Positions 1 to 8,554 of a stretch of DNA of 64,000 bases are shown here, piece after piece. This DNA is from Allomuricauda sp. NBRC 101325 (lineage in GTDB: Bacteria > Bacteroidota > Bacteroidia > Flavobacteriales > Flavobacteriaceae), in contig NZ_BSQF01000001.1 in the NCBI RefSeq assembly GCF_030268205.1, positions 1,222,649 to 1,286,648 on the forward strand. Reading direction: 5' to 3'. The number at the start of each line of letters is the position of its first letter. Position 1 is the stretch's first letter. The translations under genes and the position numbers were made by a program. The notes under the pieces were generated by a model that was not told the DNA's origin, did no database searches, and was given only the letters and a program-made list of their open reading frames with translations.

Positions 1-818
1 TTGCCCAAACAGGTAAAGCCTTCCGTAACGAGATTGTTGCCCGTCAGTTTATCTTCCGTATGCGGGAGTTTGAACAGATGGAAATGCAATTCTTTATAAA
101 GCCAGGCACCCAAATGGAGTGGTACGAAGCCTGGAAAGAAAAACGAATGAAGTGGCACCTTTCATTGGGAATGGGAGCGGACAATTATCGTTTCCACGAC
201 CATGAAAAATTGGCCCATTACGCCGATGCCGCTGCCGATATCGAATTCAAGTTCCCATTCGGATTCAAGGAGTTGGAGGGAATCCACTCCCGTACTGATT
301 TCGATTTGGGCAAACACGAAGAATATTCAGGTAAAAAACTACAATATTTCGACCCAGAAGAGAACAAAAGCTATGTTCCTTACGTACTAGAAACCTCAAT
401 TGGTTTGGATCGTATGTTTTTGGCCGTGTTCTCCAACTCTTTGCAAGAAGAAGAATTGGAAAATGGATCCACAAGAACTGTTTTGAAGATTCCAGCAGTT
501 TTGGCACCGAACAAAGTAGCTGTCCTTCCATTATTGAAGCGTGATGGGTTACCAGAAGTTGCCCAAAAATTGGTCGATGAGTTAAAATGGGATTTCAATG
601 TGGATTATGATGAGAAAGATGCCGTAGGTCGTCGTTACCGTCGTCAAGATGCGGCAGGTACACCTTTCTGTGTTACCGTGGATCATCAAACTTTGGAAGA
701 CGATACTGTGACCATTCGCCATAGGGATACCATGGACCAAAAACGTGTGAAACTTTCAGAGGTGAAAGACATCATCTCCAAAGAAGTGGATATGCGTTAC
801 TGGTTGCAGAAAATCTAA
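1..818 (+). CDS. glyS: Glycine--tRNA ligase, C-terminal part (5' truncated by window edge)
   Basis: Charges tRNA-Gly with glycine in the cytoplasm. The open frame runs in from the window edge; the first complete codon is at position 3 and the gene ends in TAA at 816-818. The class II core is recognisable: 'RQFIFRMREFEQMEMQFF' followed by the 'GTQMEWYEAWKEKRMKWH' region, then a typical C-terminal anticodon-binding domain ('PNKVAVLPLLKRDGLPEVAQ', 'VGRRYRRQDAAGTPFCVTVD'). This is the single-chain (alpha2) type of bacterial GlyRS, not the GlyQ/GlyS heterotetramer. Internal ATG codons at 60 and 78 are not the start, because conserved sequence continues upstream. An inverted-repeat element begins 21 bases after the stop. 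Confidence 0.96.
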   Translation, partial: AQTGKAFRNEIVARQFIFRMREFEQMEMQFFIKPGTQMEWYEAWKEKRMKWHLSLGMGADNYRFHDHEKLAHYADAAADIEFKFPFGFKELEGIHSRTDFDLGKHEEYSGKKLQYFDPEENKSYVPYVLETSIGLDRMFLAVFSNSLQEEELENGSTRTVLKIPAVLAPNKVAVLPLLKRDGLPEVAQKLVDELKWDFNVDYDEKDAVGRRYRRQDAAGTPFCVTVDHQTLEDDTVTIRHRDTMDQKRVKLSEVKDIISKEVDMRYWLQKI

Positions 819-838
819 GTTTTCAAATTTTCTATAGC

Positions 839-886
839 TGTCAGGTCGAGCGCAGTCGAGACCTCTCGACTGCGCTCGAGGTGACA
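839..886. repeat. Intergenic inverted-repeat element, copy 1
   Basis: A near-perfect palindrome: TGTCA (839-843), TCGAGCGCAGTCGAGA (846-861), a 2-base CC centre, TCTCGACTGCGCTCGA (864-879), TGACA (882-886). A second copy of the same arms lies at 60509-60574 with a 20-base centre. It sits between the convergent glyS and fhs genes, so it could act as a bidirectional terminator or be a non-autonomous mobile repeat. It lacks a T-tract typical of intrinsic terminators. The repeat structure is seen directly; the role is inference. Confidence 0.85.
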
Positions 887-905
887 TATATTGCAATTTA
901 GGTCA

Positions 906-2573
906 TTAAAATAAACCCGTAATTTCCCCATCATCGTTAATGTCGATGCCCTCGGATGCTGGATGCGCAGGCAGCCCTGGCATACGCATGATGTCACCTG
1001 TGATGGGAATCAAGAATCCCGCACCGACCGCAATTTCGATTTCGCGAACGGTAATGATAAAATCCTTGGGTCGACCTAAAAGTTCTGGATTGTCCGACAA
1101 TGATTTTTGGGTCTTGGCAATGCAAACAGGTAAATGCTCTAAACCTAAATCTGAAATTTTACGCAAATTGGCCTTGGCCCTCGCCGTGTAATCCACATAT
1201 TCTGCCCCATAAATTTCGGTGGCAATGGTGGCGATTTTATCCTGAACGCTCGAATTCCAATCGTAAAGGGGTTTAAAGTCGGATGCACCTGATTCCACAA
1301 TGTCAATTACATGTTTTGCCAATTCCAGAGCTCCTGCACCACCTCTGGCCCAAACTTCGGCAACTGCAACGCGAATACCTTTGGATTTTGCCAGTTCCTT
1401 GATGACTTCAATTTCTTCGTCCGTGTCCGATTGAAACTTATTAATTGCAATTACTGGAACCACATGAAACTTGGTAATGTTCTCCAAATGCTTTTCCAGA
1501 TTGGGTAAGCCTTTTTTAAGGGCTTCCACATCAGGTTCGGTCAAGGAATTTAAATCGGCTCCTCCATGGTATTTCAATGCGCGAATGGTTGTGGTAAGTA
1601 CCACGGCTTTAGGTTTTAAATGGGCACTTTGGCATTTAATATCAAAGAATTTCTCGGCTCCCAGGTCAAAGCCAAATCCAGCTTCGGTTACGGTATAGTC
1701 AGAATGCGTCATCCCCATCAGTGTGGCAATCACGGAATTGGTCCCTTGTGCAATATTGGCAAAGGGTCCACCATGAATAATCGCTGGATTCCCTTCAATC
1801 GTCTGTACCAAATTGGGTTTTATGGCATCTTTCAGTAAGGCCGCCATCGCGCCTTCGGCCTTTAAATCCTTGGCATAAATAGGCTCTTTATTAAAAGTGT
1901 AGCCCACAAAAATATTTCCGAGGCGTTGTTTTAAATCGGTCAAGCTTTCTGCTAGACATAAAATCGCCATGATTTCGGAAGCAGCGGTAATATCAAATCC
2001 AGTTTCACGGGGAACGCCAGATGTTGTTCCGCCCAAACCCACAATAATATGACGCAGGGAACGATCGTTCATATCCATAACCCTTTTCCAACCTATGGTT
2101 CTTGGATCCAATCGAACAGAATTGGTCTTACTCTGAATATTATTGTCAATAATCGCAGCCAAAAGGTTGTGTGCTTTTTCAATAGCGGAAAAATCCCCTG
2201 TAAAATGTAGATTGATGTCCTCCATGGGCAACACTTGGGAATAGCCGCCTCCCGTTGCACCGCCCTTAATGCCAAAAATGGGTCCTAAAGAAGGTTCACG
2301 CAATACGACTGTCGTTTTCTTTCCCAATCGGTTAAGTCCTTCGGAAAGTCCAATGGACATAGTGGTTTTACCCTCCCCAGCTGGAGTTGGGGAAATTGCG
2401 GAAACCAAAATCAGATTGCTGTTTTTGGCCTTTTCACGGTCTATGGCATTCAGTGGAATTTTTGCTTTGTATTTGCCGTACATTTCAATGGTTTCGGCAT
2501 CAATTCCAAATTTATCGGCAATAGTGGCAATGGGTTGCAACACCACTTGATGGGCAATTTGCTGATCGGTCAT
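906..2573 (-). CDS. fhs: Formate--tetrahydrofolate ligase
   Basis: Makes 10-formyl-tetrahydrofolate from formate, ATP and THF, feeding one-carbon metabolism (purines, formyl-Met-tRNA). The 555 residues match the usual family length. The nucleotide-binding loop 'TPAGEGKTTMSIGLSEGL' lies near residue 60, followed by 'VVLREPSLGPIFGIKGGATG' and 'MEDINLHFTGDFSAI', both family hallmarks. The C-terminus has 'GDIMRMPGLPAHPASEGID'. The ATG at 2571-2573 fits the conserved N-terminus. It is monocistronic, convergent with glyS. I saw no clear TAnnTTTG box directly upstream. Confidence 0.97.
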   Translation of the reverse strand: MTDQQIAHQVVLQPIATIADKFGIDAETIEMYGKYKAKIPLNAIDREKAKNSNLILVSAISPTPAGEGKTTMSIGLSEGLNRLGKKTTVVLREPSLGPIFGIKGGATGGGYSQVLPMEDINLHFTGDFSAIEKAHNLLAAIIDNNIQSKTNSVRLDPRTIGWKRVMDMNDRSLRHIIVGLGGTTSGVPRETGFDITAASEIMAILCLAESLTDLKQRLGNIFVGYTFNKEPIYAKDLKAEGAMAALLKDAIKPNLVQTIEGNPAIIHGGPFANIAQGTNSVIATLMGMTHSDYTVTEAGFGFDLGAEKFFDIKCQSAHLKPKAVVLTTTIRALKYHGGADLNSLTEPDVEALKKGLPNLEKHLENITKFHVVPVIAINKFQSDTDEEIEVIKELAKSKGIRVAVAEVWARGGAGALELAKHVIDIVESGASDFKPLYDWNSSVQDKIATIATEIYGAEYVDYTARAKANLRKISDLGLEHLPVCIAKTQKSLSDNPELLGRPKDFIITVREIEIAVGAGFLIPITGDIMRMPGLPAHPASEGIDINDDGEITGLF

Positions 2574-2677
2574 ACAGTGGAAATTTTAAGATTAGGACAA
2601 CTCAAAGAGTTATTTTAATCCATAGACAAGATACCACAATCCCATTAGAAATTATATGACATTGGTTGGGTGTGGGG

Positions 2678-3190
2678 CTATTCTACCCGAATGCCTTTGG
2701 TGGTAAAGGAAAGTCCCTGTTGGCCCGAAGTTGAAATCATTACCCCTTCAAAATAGGGTTCATGAGAGCTGGGTTTTGTGCTCCAATGAAATAAAAAGTT
2801 AGCTCCCGTTCCGCCCTCTTGGTCTTTCTCATCAATTACGATTTCAACCGTTTCCATGGGTTTAATGTGGATGGGAAAATCAAAATAGGTGCGGATGGAA
2901 TTACCGTGGGTATCAAAATATTCCGCTTTGCGGATAAAAATGGTATCCCGAAGGTTGGTGTTCCGCATGCTGATGGTACTGGTAAGATTATGCGTGCGAT
3001 GTTCGGTTTCACTATAAATTTCGGAGTAAACGGACAAATAAGAAACACCGTTCAACAAAGAATCGGCTTTGGAAATGGAAGCCTGACGTTGGTTCCAATT
3101 TACAGGGTCTACCGAACTAACCTTTGCGGGCGGTTTTTCGTTGCAGGAAATAATGGTCAATACCAAAAGAAAGGGAAATAACTTCCTCAT
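2678..3190 (-). CDS. DUF3124 family lipoprotein
   Basis: A predicted lipoprotein of 170 residues: signal peptide with lipobox ending at Cys16 ('LTIISC'). The body has the DUF3124 pattern: 'YLSVYSEIYSETEHRTHNLT', 'TISMRNTNLRDTIFIRKAEY', 'PMETVEIVIDEKDQEGGTGA', 'FEGVMIS'. The fold resembles small beta-sandwich periplasmic proteins; no biochemical function is known to me. It lies alone between fhs and sdpI, same strand, about 100 bases before fhs, so weak co-transcription with fhs is possible. Family assignment is from remembered motif pattern. Confidence 0.75.
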   Translation of the reverse strand: MRKLFPFLLVLTIISCNEKPPAKVSSVDPVNWNQRQASISKADSLLNGVSYLSVYSEIYSETEHRTHNLTSTISMRNTNLRDTIFIRKAEYFDTHGNSIRTYFDFPIHIKPMETVEIVIDEKDQEGGTGANFLFHWSTKPSSHEPYFEGVMISTSGQQGLSFTTKGIRVE

Positions 3191-3256
3191 AATCCTATTT
3201 TGCTAGCTGCTAACTAAGATAAGGATTCTGCAATACTTGAATGCGTCCTTCAAAAA

Positions 3257-3898
3257 TTATTCTTTTTGCTTTTTGAACAACATATAAGAATAGATGATCG
3301 GAATCAAAGCGATAATTACGGTAATCCCCATAAATACTTTGAAGTTGGTTTCCACTGAAAGCACTAGGCTACTGATGATGGCAACAATGCCTCCTACAAA
3401 CCATACTTTACCGCCCAGTTTATGGGTTTCTTTCCACACATATTCACTTTCAAGTGTCCAAGGGGTGCGGATTCCGATAAAATAGTTGGCCTTTAGGGTC
3501 TTAAAATAGTTTCCGAAAATAAGATACATGACCCCGATGATCACAAAAATGAAATTTGGATTGCTCAAACTGCCACCTTTGGTGGAATAAAGGATAAATA
3601 GCGCCAAAACCGAAGTAATTAGGGTAAGTACCAATTTTAGCGAATGGTATTTGTTCCCCATTTTCTGGATCTGTTTTTTCGGGTCGATGTAGGGAACCAC
3701 CAATAAGATCACGTAAATGAGCAAGGGCAACATAAAGGGAATCATAATGAGTTCCGATTTGTCCCCGTAGCGGTCAATCTCTCCTTTCATATTGTAATGC
3801 AAGGGTACTTCTTGCGGAAGTTGATTCCAGATGTAGGCCAAATACACAAACGGAAGCAAAACAATGCCAATGATCGGAATTTCTTTTTTTAGGTTCAT
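3257..3898 (-). CDS. SdpI/YhfL-like membrane protein (DUF1648 + SdpI domain)
   Basis: A polytopic membrane protein related to Bacillus SdpI, the immunity protein against the SdpC toxin. The N-terminal DUF1648 motif is present ('LPQEVPLHYNMKGEIDRYGDKSE', split here only for length as LPQEVPLHYNM and GEIDRYGDKSE). The C-terminal SdpI signature follows: 'YFIGIRTPWTLESEYVWKET' then 'GGKVWFVGG'. About six hydrophobic segments are visible. I chose the ATG at 3896-3898; a longer frame up to 3925 would overlap the upstream regulator and starts with an unlikely leader. The stop of the ArsR gene is only 2 bases upstream, so the two are translationally coupled, exactly the sdpR-sdpI arrangement. Immunity against a bacteriocin is inference; many homologues have no toxin partner. 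Confidence 0.85.
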   Translation of the reverse strand: MNLKKEIPIIGIVLLPFVYLAYIWNQLPQEVPLHYNMKGEIDRYGDKSELIMIPFMLPLLIYVILLVVPYIDPKKQIQKMGNKYHSLKLVLTLITSVLALFILYSTKGGSLSNPNFIFVIIGVMYLIFGNYFKTLKANYFIGIRTPWTLESEYVWKETHKLGGKVWFVGGIVAIISSLVLSVETNFKVFMGITVIIALIPIIYSYMLFKKQKE

Positions 3899-3900
3899 AA

Positions 3901-4155
3901 TTATTTTTTTAAGGTTAGTATCCAATTGAGCAAATCTTCCAAAATGGTAGTGTTGAGGGAGTACTCCACAAACTGCCCTTTTTTTTCGCTGGTTACGAGG
4001 TCGGCTTGCCGAAGAATGTCCAAATGGTGCGAAATACTGGGTTTTGAAATATTGAAACGTTCTGCAATTTCCCCGGCGTTCATGTCTTTTTCTTTGAGGA
4101 GCTCCACAATCTGCCTTCGGGTTTCATCATTAAGGGCCTTGAACAGCGAATTCAT
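3901..4155 (-). CDS. ArsR-family transcriptional regulator, SdpR-like autorepressor
   Basis: An 84-residue winged-helix repressor with the ArsR pattern: 'LFKALNDETRRQIVELLKEK' at the N-terminus and the recognition helix 'IAERFNISKPSISHHLDILR', then the wing 'LVTSEKKGQFVEYSLN'. No metal-binding cysteines are present (the CVC motif is absent), so this is the SdpR type that responds to its membrane partner rather than to metals. It is the first gene of a two-gene unit with the SdpI-like protein. A perfect 8-4-8 inverted repeat at 4167-4186 just upstream of its ATG (4153-4155) is a very likely operator. Confidence 0.88.
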   Translation of the reverse strand: MNSLFKALNDETRRQIVELLKEKDMNAGEIAERFNISKPSISHHLDILRQADLVTSEKKGQFVEYSLNTTILEDLLNWILTLKK

Positions 4156-4166
4156 TTAACTTAGTT

Positions 4167-4186
4167 ATTTAGATAAATATCTAAAT
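4167..4186. promoter_or_regulatory. Probable SdpR operator (8-4-8 inverted repeat)
   Basis: ATTTAGAT-AAAT-ATCTAAAT, perfect arms, ending 11 bases upstream of the ArsR-type gene's ATG. ArsR-family dimers bind AT-rich inverted repeats of this kind. A second palindrome, ATTTGCAAAT, lies at 4197-4206. The repeat is seen directly; binding by the adjacent repressor is inference from position. Confidence 0.65.
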
Positions 4187-4295
4187 ATTAAATGAGATTT
4201 GCAAATGTTTGGTGTGCAATGTTTTAGGTTGTGTAATTTTTAAAAGCTATTAATTCGTAGTAACACAAAAGAGAACTACTTTCTATTTTGGCTCT

Positions 4296-4511
4296 ATGCT
4301 AAATGAATCACAAATCACAGAATTGAATGAATGGATCAAAGATTGTTGCGGTACACCCGAAGTACTTGGCCATTATTTGGATTTAGCCGTAGAGATGCTA
4401 TTTTATATAAAGTTGGGTAGTTTTGAGCAACAGGAAATTCAGGATGTGGTCACAATTTTGAGGGGTTTGAAGAAAATAATAAACCATCCTCCAAATCTTC
4501 CTCAAAATTGA
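4296..4511 (+). CDS. Small hypothetical protein
   Basis: A 71-residue frame with ATG start, not recognised. It is acidic at the N-terminus ('NESQITELNEWIKDCCGTPE') and predicted mostly helical, soluble, with a vicinal Cys-Cys pair at residues 17-18 and a proline-rich end. It stands alone between the divergent sdpR gene and the convergent M28 peptidase gene. Composition and codon choice look like genuine coding sequence of the region, and no better frame covers this interval. Function unknown. Confidence 0.55.
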   Translation: MLNESQITELNEWIKDCCGTPEVLGHYLDLAVEMLFYIKLGSFEQQEIQDVVTILRGLKKIINHPPNLPQN

Positions 4512-4541
4512 TAACCTTCTTGTTTTACATGAAAATTTAAA

Positions 4542-6014
4542 TTATTTCATCCCATACAATGCCTTCCCAGCATCTTCGTATTTATCGCCTGCGTTCCAAA
4601 ATAATTTATCGGAAGTGTTGGCAATCAATCTGCCTGTATAGACATAGCCTTGGTAGAATTTCAGCAGATAATCGTAGTCCAAAGAGTCGGCCTCATCACT
4701 GGCTTGGTGGTAGTATTTAAATATTTCATCATCAAAACTGTGGAAACCTGTGGAGTAGGTAGGCGCTGGAATGCCTTTTTGGGCAAAGCTCACATTATCA
4801 CTTCGGTCGAACAGCCCTTGTTCGGGTGCTGGGTCGCCAATGGCCTTTAGGCCAAAAGTGGAAGCTCCTTTTTCAATCAAAGCTTGGGCCGAGGTGCGTT
4901 CCAATCCAATTATGGTGGCCAAAGAAGTATCGTTGTAGCCCCCACCATCGGTATTAAAACAGTACGACATTTGGTTTAGGGGAATCACGGGGTGGTCGGC
5001 ATAATATGCACTTCCCAATAACCCTTTTTCTTCCGCCGTAAACAAAATGAACAAAGCAGAACGTTTGGTTGGGTATTTGCCCAAGTTTTCGGCCATTGAA
5101 AGTACGGCAGTAGTTCCAATGGCATTATCGCGGGCACCGTTGTAAATGGAATCTCCTTCGGCATTTGGTTCGCCAATACCCACATGATCATAATGGGCCG
5201 AATAGATCACATATTCGTTTTTGAGTTTAGGGTCAGAACCTTCGATAACTCCAACAACATTTTGGGTGGACTTTATTTTCTTGGTCTGGCCGTCCGATTT
5301 TACAGCGTAGGAAATGGTTTTTCCGTTTTCAAAACCAGAGTTGTTGTTGGTGTTCAACCAGACATGGAACATTTCACTTTCGTCTTCAGCAATTGATCCT
5401 GGTTCTTGAACTTCGGTTTGTGATCCTAAATAATGTTTGATTCGCGTCCACATACCTTGTTCGAACCCTACGAGTTCCACAAGTCCAACAGCTCCTGAGC
5501 TTTTAACCCTTTCCATTTTTTCACGACTGCTTCGGAACATTTGCCCAGGATCTTGATTTGGGGAGCTTCCGCCCAATACAACCACAACTTTACCTTCAAG
5601 TGCCTTGCCTTCAAAATCTTTTTCGGAACCGTAACCTAAATAAATGGCCTCGCCCGATTTATCAATGGCAGGCATTTTAAAAGCCGCGTTCAAAGGAAAG
5701 TCGGTACCATTTAAACTCAACTTCAAATTTTTGGGAGGTGCAGTTTCCACCAAATCAAAAGTTTGATAATAGGTGTCTGTTCCGGGAATGGGAGTTGCTC
5801 CGTAGCTCCGCAATTGGTTGGCCAAATAGCTGGCGGCAATTTTGTTGCCACGTGTTCCTGCAGCACGACCTTCCAAAAGGTCATCTGCCAAAAAGTAAAT
5901 GTGGCTTTTTATGGTGTTTTCTTGTACTGTGGATGCAGCTTTTTCTTGATCGCTTTGCGCAGAGAGCAGTCCAATGCCCAAAAACGCAATGCCGAGGGAA
6001 AGATATTTTTTCAT
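4542..6014 (-). CDS. Secreted M28-family zinc peptidase (PA-domain-containing aminopeptidase type)
   Basis: A secreted di-zinc exopeptidase of about 490 residues. A signal peptide ('SLGIAFLGIGLLSAQ') is followed by 'HIYFLADDLLEGRAAGTRGN', typical for this M28 subfamily, and a PA-like insert ('LEGKVVVVLGG'). Zinc ligands of M28 are visible: 'YSAHYDHVG' (His), 'YNGARDNAIGTTAVL' (bridging Asp), 'LFTAEEKGLLGS' (Glu-Glu), 'FNTDGGG' (Asp) and a C-terminal His in 'STGFHSFDDEIFKYYHQASD'. I chose ATG at 6012-6014; the track's longer frame begins with TTG. It is the last gene of a minus-strand run with the metallophosphoesterase 50 bases upstream. Confidence 0.93.
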   Translation of the reverse strand: MKKYLSLGIAFLGIGLLSAQSDQEKAASTVQENTIKSHIYFLADDLLEGRAAGTRGNKIAASYLANQLRSYGATPIPGTDTYYQTFDLVETAPPKNLKLSLNGTDFPLNAAFKMPAIDKSGEAIYLGYGSEKDFEGKALEGKVVVVLGGSSPNQDPGQMFRSSREKMERVKSSGAVGLVELVGFEQGMWTRIKHYLGSQTEVQEPGSIAEDESEMFHVWLNTNNNSGFENGKTISYAVKSDGQTKKIKSTQNVVGVIEGSDPKLKNEYVIYSAHYDHVGIGEPNAEGDSIYNGARDNAIGTTAVLSMAENLGKYPTKRSALFILFTAEEKGLLGSAYYADHPVIPLNQMSYCFNTDGGGYNDTSLATIIGLERTSAQALIEKGASTFGLKAIGDPAPEQGLFDRSDNVSFAQKGIPAPTYSTGFHSFDDEIFKYYHQASDEADSLDYDYLLKFYQGYVYTGRLIANTSDKLFWNAGDKYEDAGKALYGMK

Positions 6015-6064
6015 AAAGTTCAAATAAAGTGGTGTTCGCCGTTTTTAAAGATAGGTAAAATGCT

Positions 6065-7054
6065 TTATTGGGGAGATGGGATATTTCCTTGTTCATTTAA
6101 GATTCCGTCCATTTTTAAATGTGTGATCACTGGTTTTTTTGCCATTCGAACCAAAGTAACATGGTCAAAAGCCATGGAATCCTGCGGATTTTGACTTCCT
6201 CCTGTGGTTCCCAAAATGGAATAGCTATGTCCTTTTCGGATGGTGTTGGAAAAGGAATGGAAATGCCCATTGATCACGGTGTATTCGCGGTCGGCCAAGA
6301 CATCTTCCAAAGGTCCCAAACCTTTTTCGTCCTCGCGCATCCAAAGGGGTTTGTGCATCAGCACGAAAGTCCATTTTACATCAGGATTATCTTGTAAAAC
6401 CTTCGTGAAATAGTCCAATTGGGCACTGCTCATCCCTCCAATGCGTCTTTCGGGCATGTGATAGTAAGCGGATTCTTCATATTTCCCCTCCATTTCCCCT
6501 GCAATAATTTTAAGGGCTTTGGCACGTGCTTCATAGATTTCAATCATGCGTTTTTCCTCATAGTCTTCGGAATCCATCATCAAAAACAGCACATTTTCAT
6601 ATACAAAATGATAGTAACGAGGGCCAAAACGGTTTTCCCAAAATTCCCGCATTACAGGATTGGTAAGGTCATGGTTTCCTCCCAAATGAAAAAACGGCAT
6701 GTTCAACTTTGCGGTTCTGTCGTCAAAGGAATCCCATTCTTTTTGAAGTTGATTTTTATCCTCGGTTCCACCATCAATTAAATCGCCAACACTGAGTACA
6801 AAAGTGGGGTCGAGCATGTTCAATTGTTGCACGGCAGTGGCATAAACCCCTTCTCTTTCTCCTCCATTAAGGTCGGAAATAATGGCAAACGTAAAATCGT
6901 CTTCTGTGGATTCAAATGTTTCACTGTTCCAAGGTTTGGGTCCTGATTTTATATCATGAATAAACTTGGATGAAACTTCGGCAACCGGGACTTCTTTTTG
7001 TTTGCAAGAAACAAGACCGATTAAAGCGAGAAGAAAGAGAAATTGGGTTTTCAT
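6065..7054 (-). CDS. Metallophosphoesterase lipoprotein (calcineurin-like)
   Basis: A predicted lipoprotein (lipobox 'LIGLVSC') with a calcineurin-type phosphoesterase domain, probably acting at the cell surface or in the periplasm on an unknown phosphoester. Motifs in order: 'FAIISDLNGG' (motif I, with Asn in place of the usual His of DxH), 'LSVGDLIDGG' (GDxxD), 'HLGGNHDL' (GNHD), 'FVLMHKPLW' and 'VINGHFHSFS' (GHxH). It begins 4 bases after the upstream M20 amidohydrolase gene, so the two are co-transcribed and probably coupled. The DxN variant may change metal preference. Confidence 0.9.
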   Translation of the reverse strand: MKTQFLFLLALIGLVSCKQKEVPVAEVSSKFIHDIKSGPKPWNSETFESTEDDFTFAIISDLNGGEREGVYATAVQQLNMLDPTFVLSVGDLIDGGTEDKNQLQKEWDSFDDRTAKLNMPFFHLGGNHDLTNPVMREFWENRFGPRYYHFVYENVLFLMMDSEDYEEKRMIEIYEARAKALKIIAGEMEGKYEESAYYHMPERRIGGMSSAQLDYFTKVLQDNPDVKWTFVLMHKPLWMREDEKGLGPLEDVLADREYTVINGHFHSFSNTIRKGHSYSILGTTGGSQNPQDSMAFDHVTLVRMAKKPVITHLKMDGILNEQGNIPSPQ

Positions 7055-7058
7055 GGGT

Positions 7059-8486
7059 TTAATTTTTTCTGTAATCCAATGCTGGTTCTCTATCGCCCAA
7101 CAAAGCTTCGTATTTGAAATCGGCTCCTCTTCTGGAATCGAAATCGGCTTTTATCTCTTCCAATAATTTTGGGTTTTTGAACAAATCCATAGCGGATAGG
7201 GCCATGGTTTTGGCAGCAACCATCATTCCTTTAAAACCTATATCGGTGCCACCCGCGGCAACGGCTTGCCAGCTATGCGCAGGTGTTCCAGGCACCCAAG
7301 TGGCGGCAGTAACCGAAGCTAAAGGAGTATTCCAGCTTACATCGCCAGTATCTGCGGATGCTTTTCCTTGCGAAAATTCCAAAGGTTGAATTTGTTGGGC
7401 ACTTTCAATCGGTCTTGGTGTGCCCAATGTTTTTTGAATCTCTTTGGCGAATTCGATGTCGTCAGAGGTATAGTCCACTCCACCTACCAATTCCATATTG
7501 GCATGCATGATCTTGGAAAGGGGTTCGTTGGGCAATTTCTCATAGGTGCCCCCGATAATTTCGTAGGTCATTTCAGTTTCGGTACCGATGGCAGCTCCTT
7601 GGGCAGCTTTAACTACACGGTCCCAAACAGCTTTTACCTCCACTCTATTGGAATGGCGAATTACATAATACACTTCGGCTTCTTTGGGAACAATGTTCGG
7701 TGCATCCCCACCTTTGGTAATCACATAATGGATACGTGTTGGCTCGGTAGTATGTTCGCGAAGCATGTTTACCAAATCGTTCATGCCTTCTACACCATCC
7801 AAAGCAGATCTACCCAGTTCTGGGGCCATGGCAGCGTGGGAGGATTTTCCCGTAAAACGGAATTTCCCTGAAATCGTGGCCAAGTTGGTGCTTGGGTTAG
7901 AAGCATTTCTGTCGGCAGCATGCCAAGAAACAATAGCATCCACATCGTTAAAGAGTCCTGCACGCACCATATAAACTTTACCGGAACCACCTTCTTCCGC
8001 AGGAGTTCCATAAAAACGAATGGTACCCGATTTGCCTGATTCAATTAAATAGTCCTTTGCGGCAATGGCAGCGGCCATGGAGCCGGTGCCAAATAAGTGG
8101 TGTCCACAGGCTTGTCCAGGTTCTCCAGCCACACGTGCTTTCCTAAAGGGTACTGCATCTTGGGACATCCCTGGCAAGGCATCGAACTCTCCAAGAATAC
8201 CAATTACTGGGGAACCGGAACCATAGGTTGCGGTAAATGCGGTTGGAATTCCAGCTACGCCTTTTTCAATGGTAAAGCCCTCTTTTTCGAGCTCACTTTG
8301 AAGCAATGCAGAGGTATTGACCTCTAAATAGCCCAACTCGGGATTGGTCCAGATCTCTTTTGCAATGGTGGAGTAATGTTCTTTTTTGGCATCTAGGTCA
8401 GCGATAATTTTTTTCTTGTCCTTTTGCCCAAAGGTCATCGAAGAAATTAATAAAAGGGCAAAGGTGCATAAAAGCGGCTTTTTCAT
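7059..8486 (-). CDS. Secreted M20-family amidohydrolase (AbgB-like)
   Basis: A metal-dependent amidohydrolase of 475 residues resembling aminobenzoyl-glutamate utilisation protein B and related M20D peptidases. A cleavable signal peptide ('FALLLISSMTFGQ') indicates export. Visible motifs: 'VIGILGEFDALPGMSQD', 'GQACGHHLFGTGSMAAAIA' (Cys/His metal ligands), 'YGTPAEEGGSGKVYMVRAG' (Glu pair), 'VSWHAADRN' and the dimerisation domain start 'GKSSHAAMAPELGRSALDGV'. It is first in a run M20 - metallophosphoesterase - M28, all exported hydrolases. A TAnnTTTG-type -7 box (TATCTTTG on the minus strand) lies at 8555-8562. Confidence 0.92.
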   Translation of the reverse strand: MKKPLLCTFALLLISSMTFGQKDKKKIIADLDAKKEHYSTIAKEIWTNPELGYLEVNTSALLQSELEKEGFTIEKGVAGIPTAFTATYGSGSPVIGILGEFDALPGMSQDAVPFRKARVAGEPGQACGHHLFGTGSMAAAIAAKDYLIESGKSGTIRFYGTPAEEGGSGKVYMVRAGLFNDVDAIVSWHAADRNASNPSTNLATISGKFRFTGKSSHAAMAPELGRSALDGVEGMNDLVNMLREHTTEPTRIHYVITKGGDAPNIVPKEAEVYYVIRHSNRVEVKAVWDRVVKAAQGAAIGTETEMTYEIIGGTYEKLPNEPLSKIMHANMELVGGVDYTSDDIEFAKEIQKTLGTPRPIESAQQIQPLEFSQGKASADTGDVSWNTPLASVTAATWVPGTPAHSWQAVAAGGTDIGFKGMMVAAKTMALSAMDLFKNPKLLEEIKADFDSRRGADFKYEALLGDREPALDYRKN

Positions 8487-8554
8487 TTTGAGTAGTTTAG
8501 TAGTTGGTTTTGGTTATAATCTGATTCACAATATTACTTAACAAGTGATTCTCT

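Noticed and set aside
839-886. Ordinary intrinsic terminator for glyS
   Set aside because: No T-tract follows the stem on either strand, and the same arms recur elsewhere with a different centre, which fits a repeat family better.
7368-7871. 167-codon frame opposite the M20 amidohydrolase
   Set aside because: Lies fully antisense to a gene with intact catalytic motifs; aromatic-rich composition is typical of a shadow frame.
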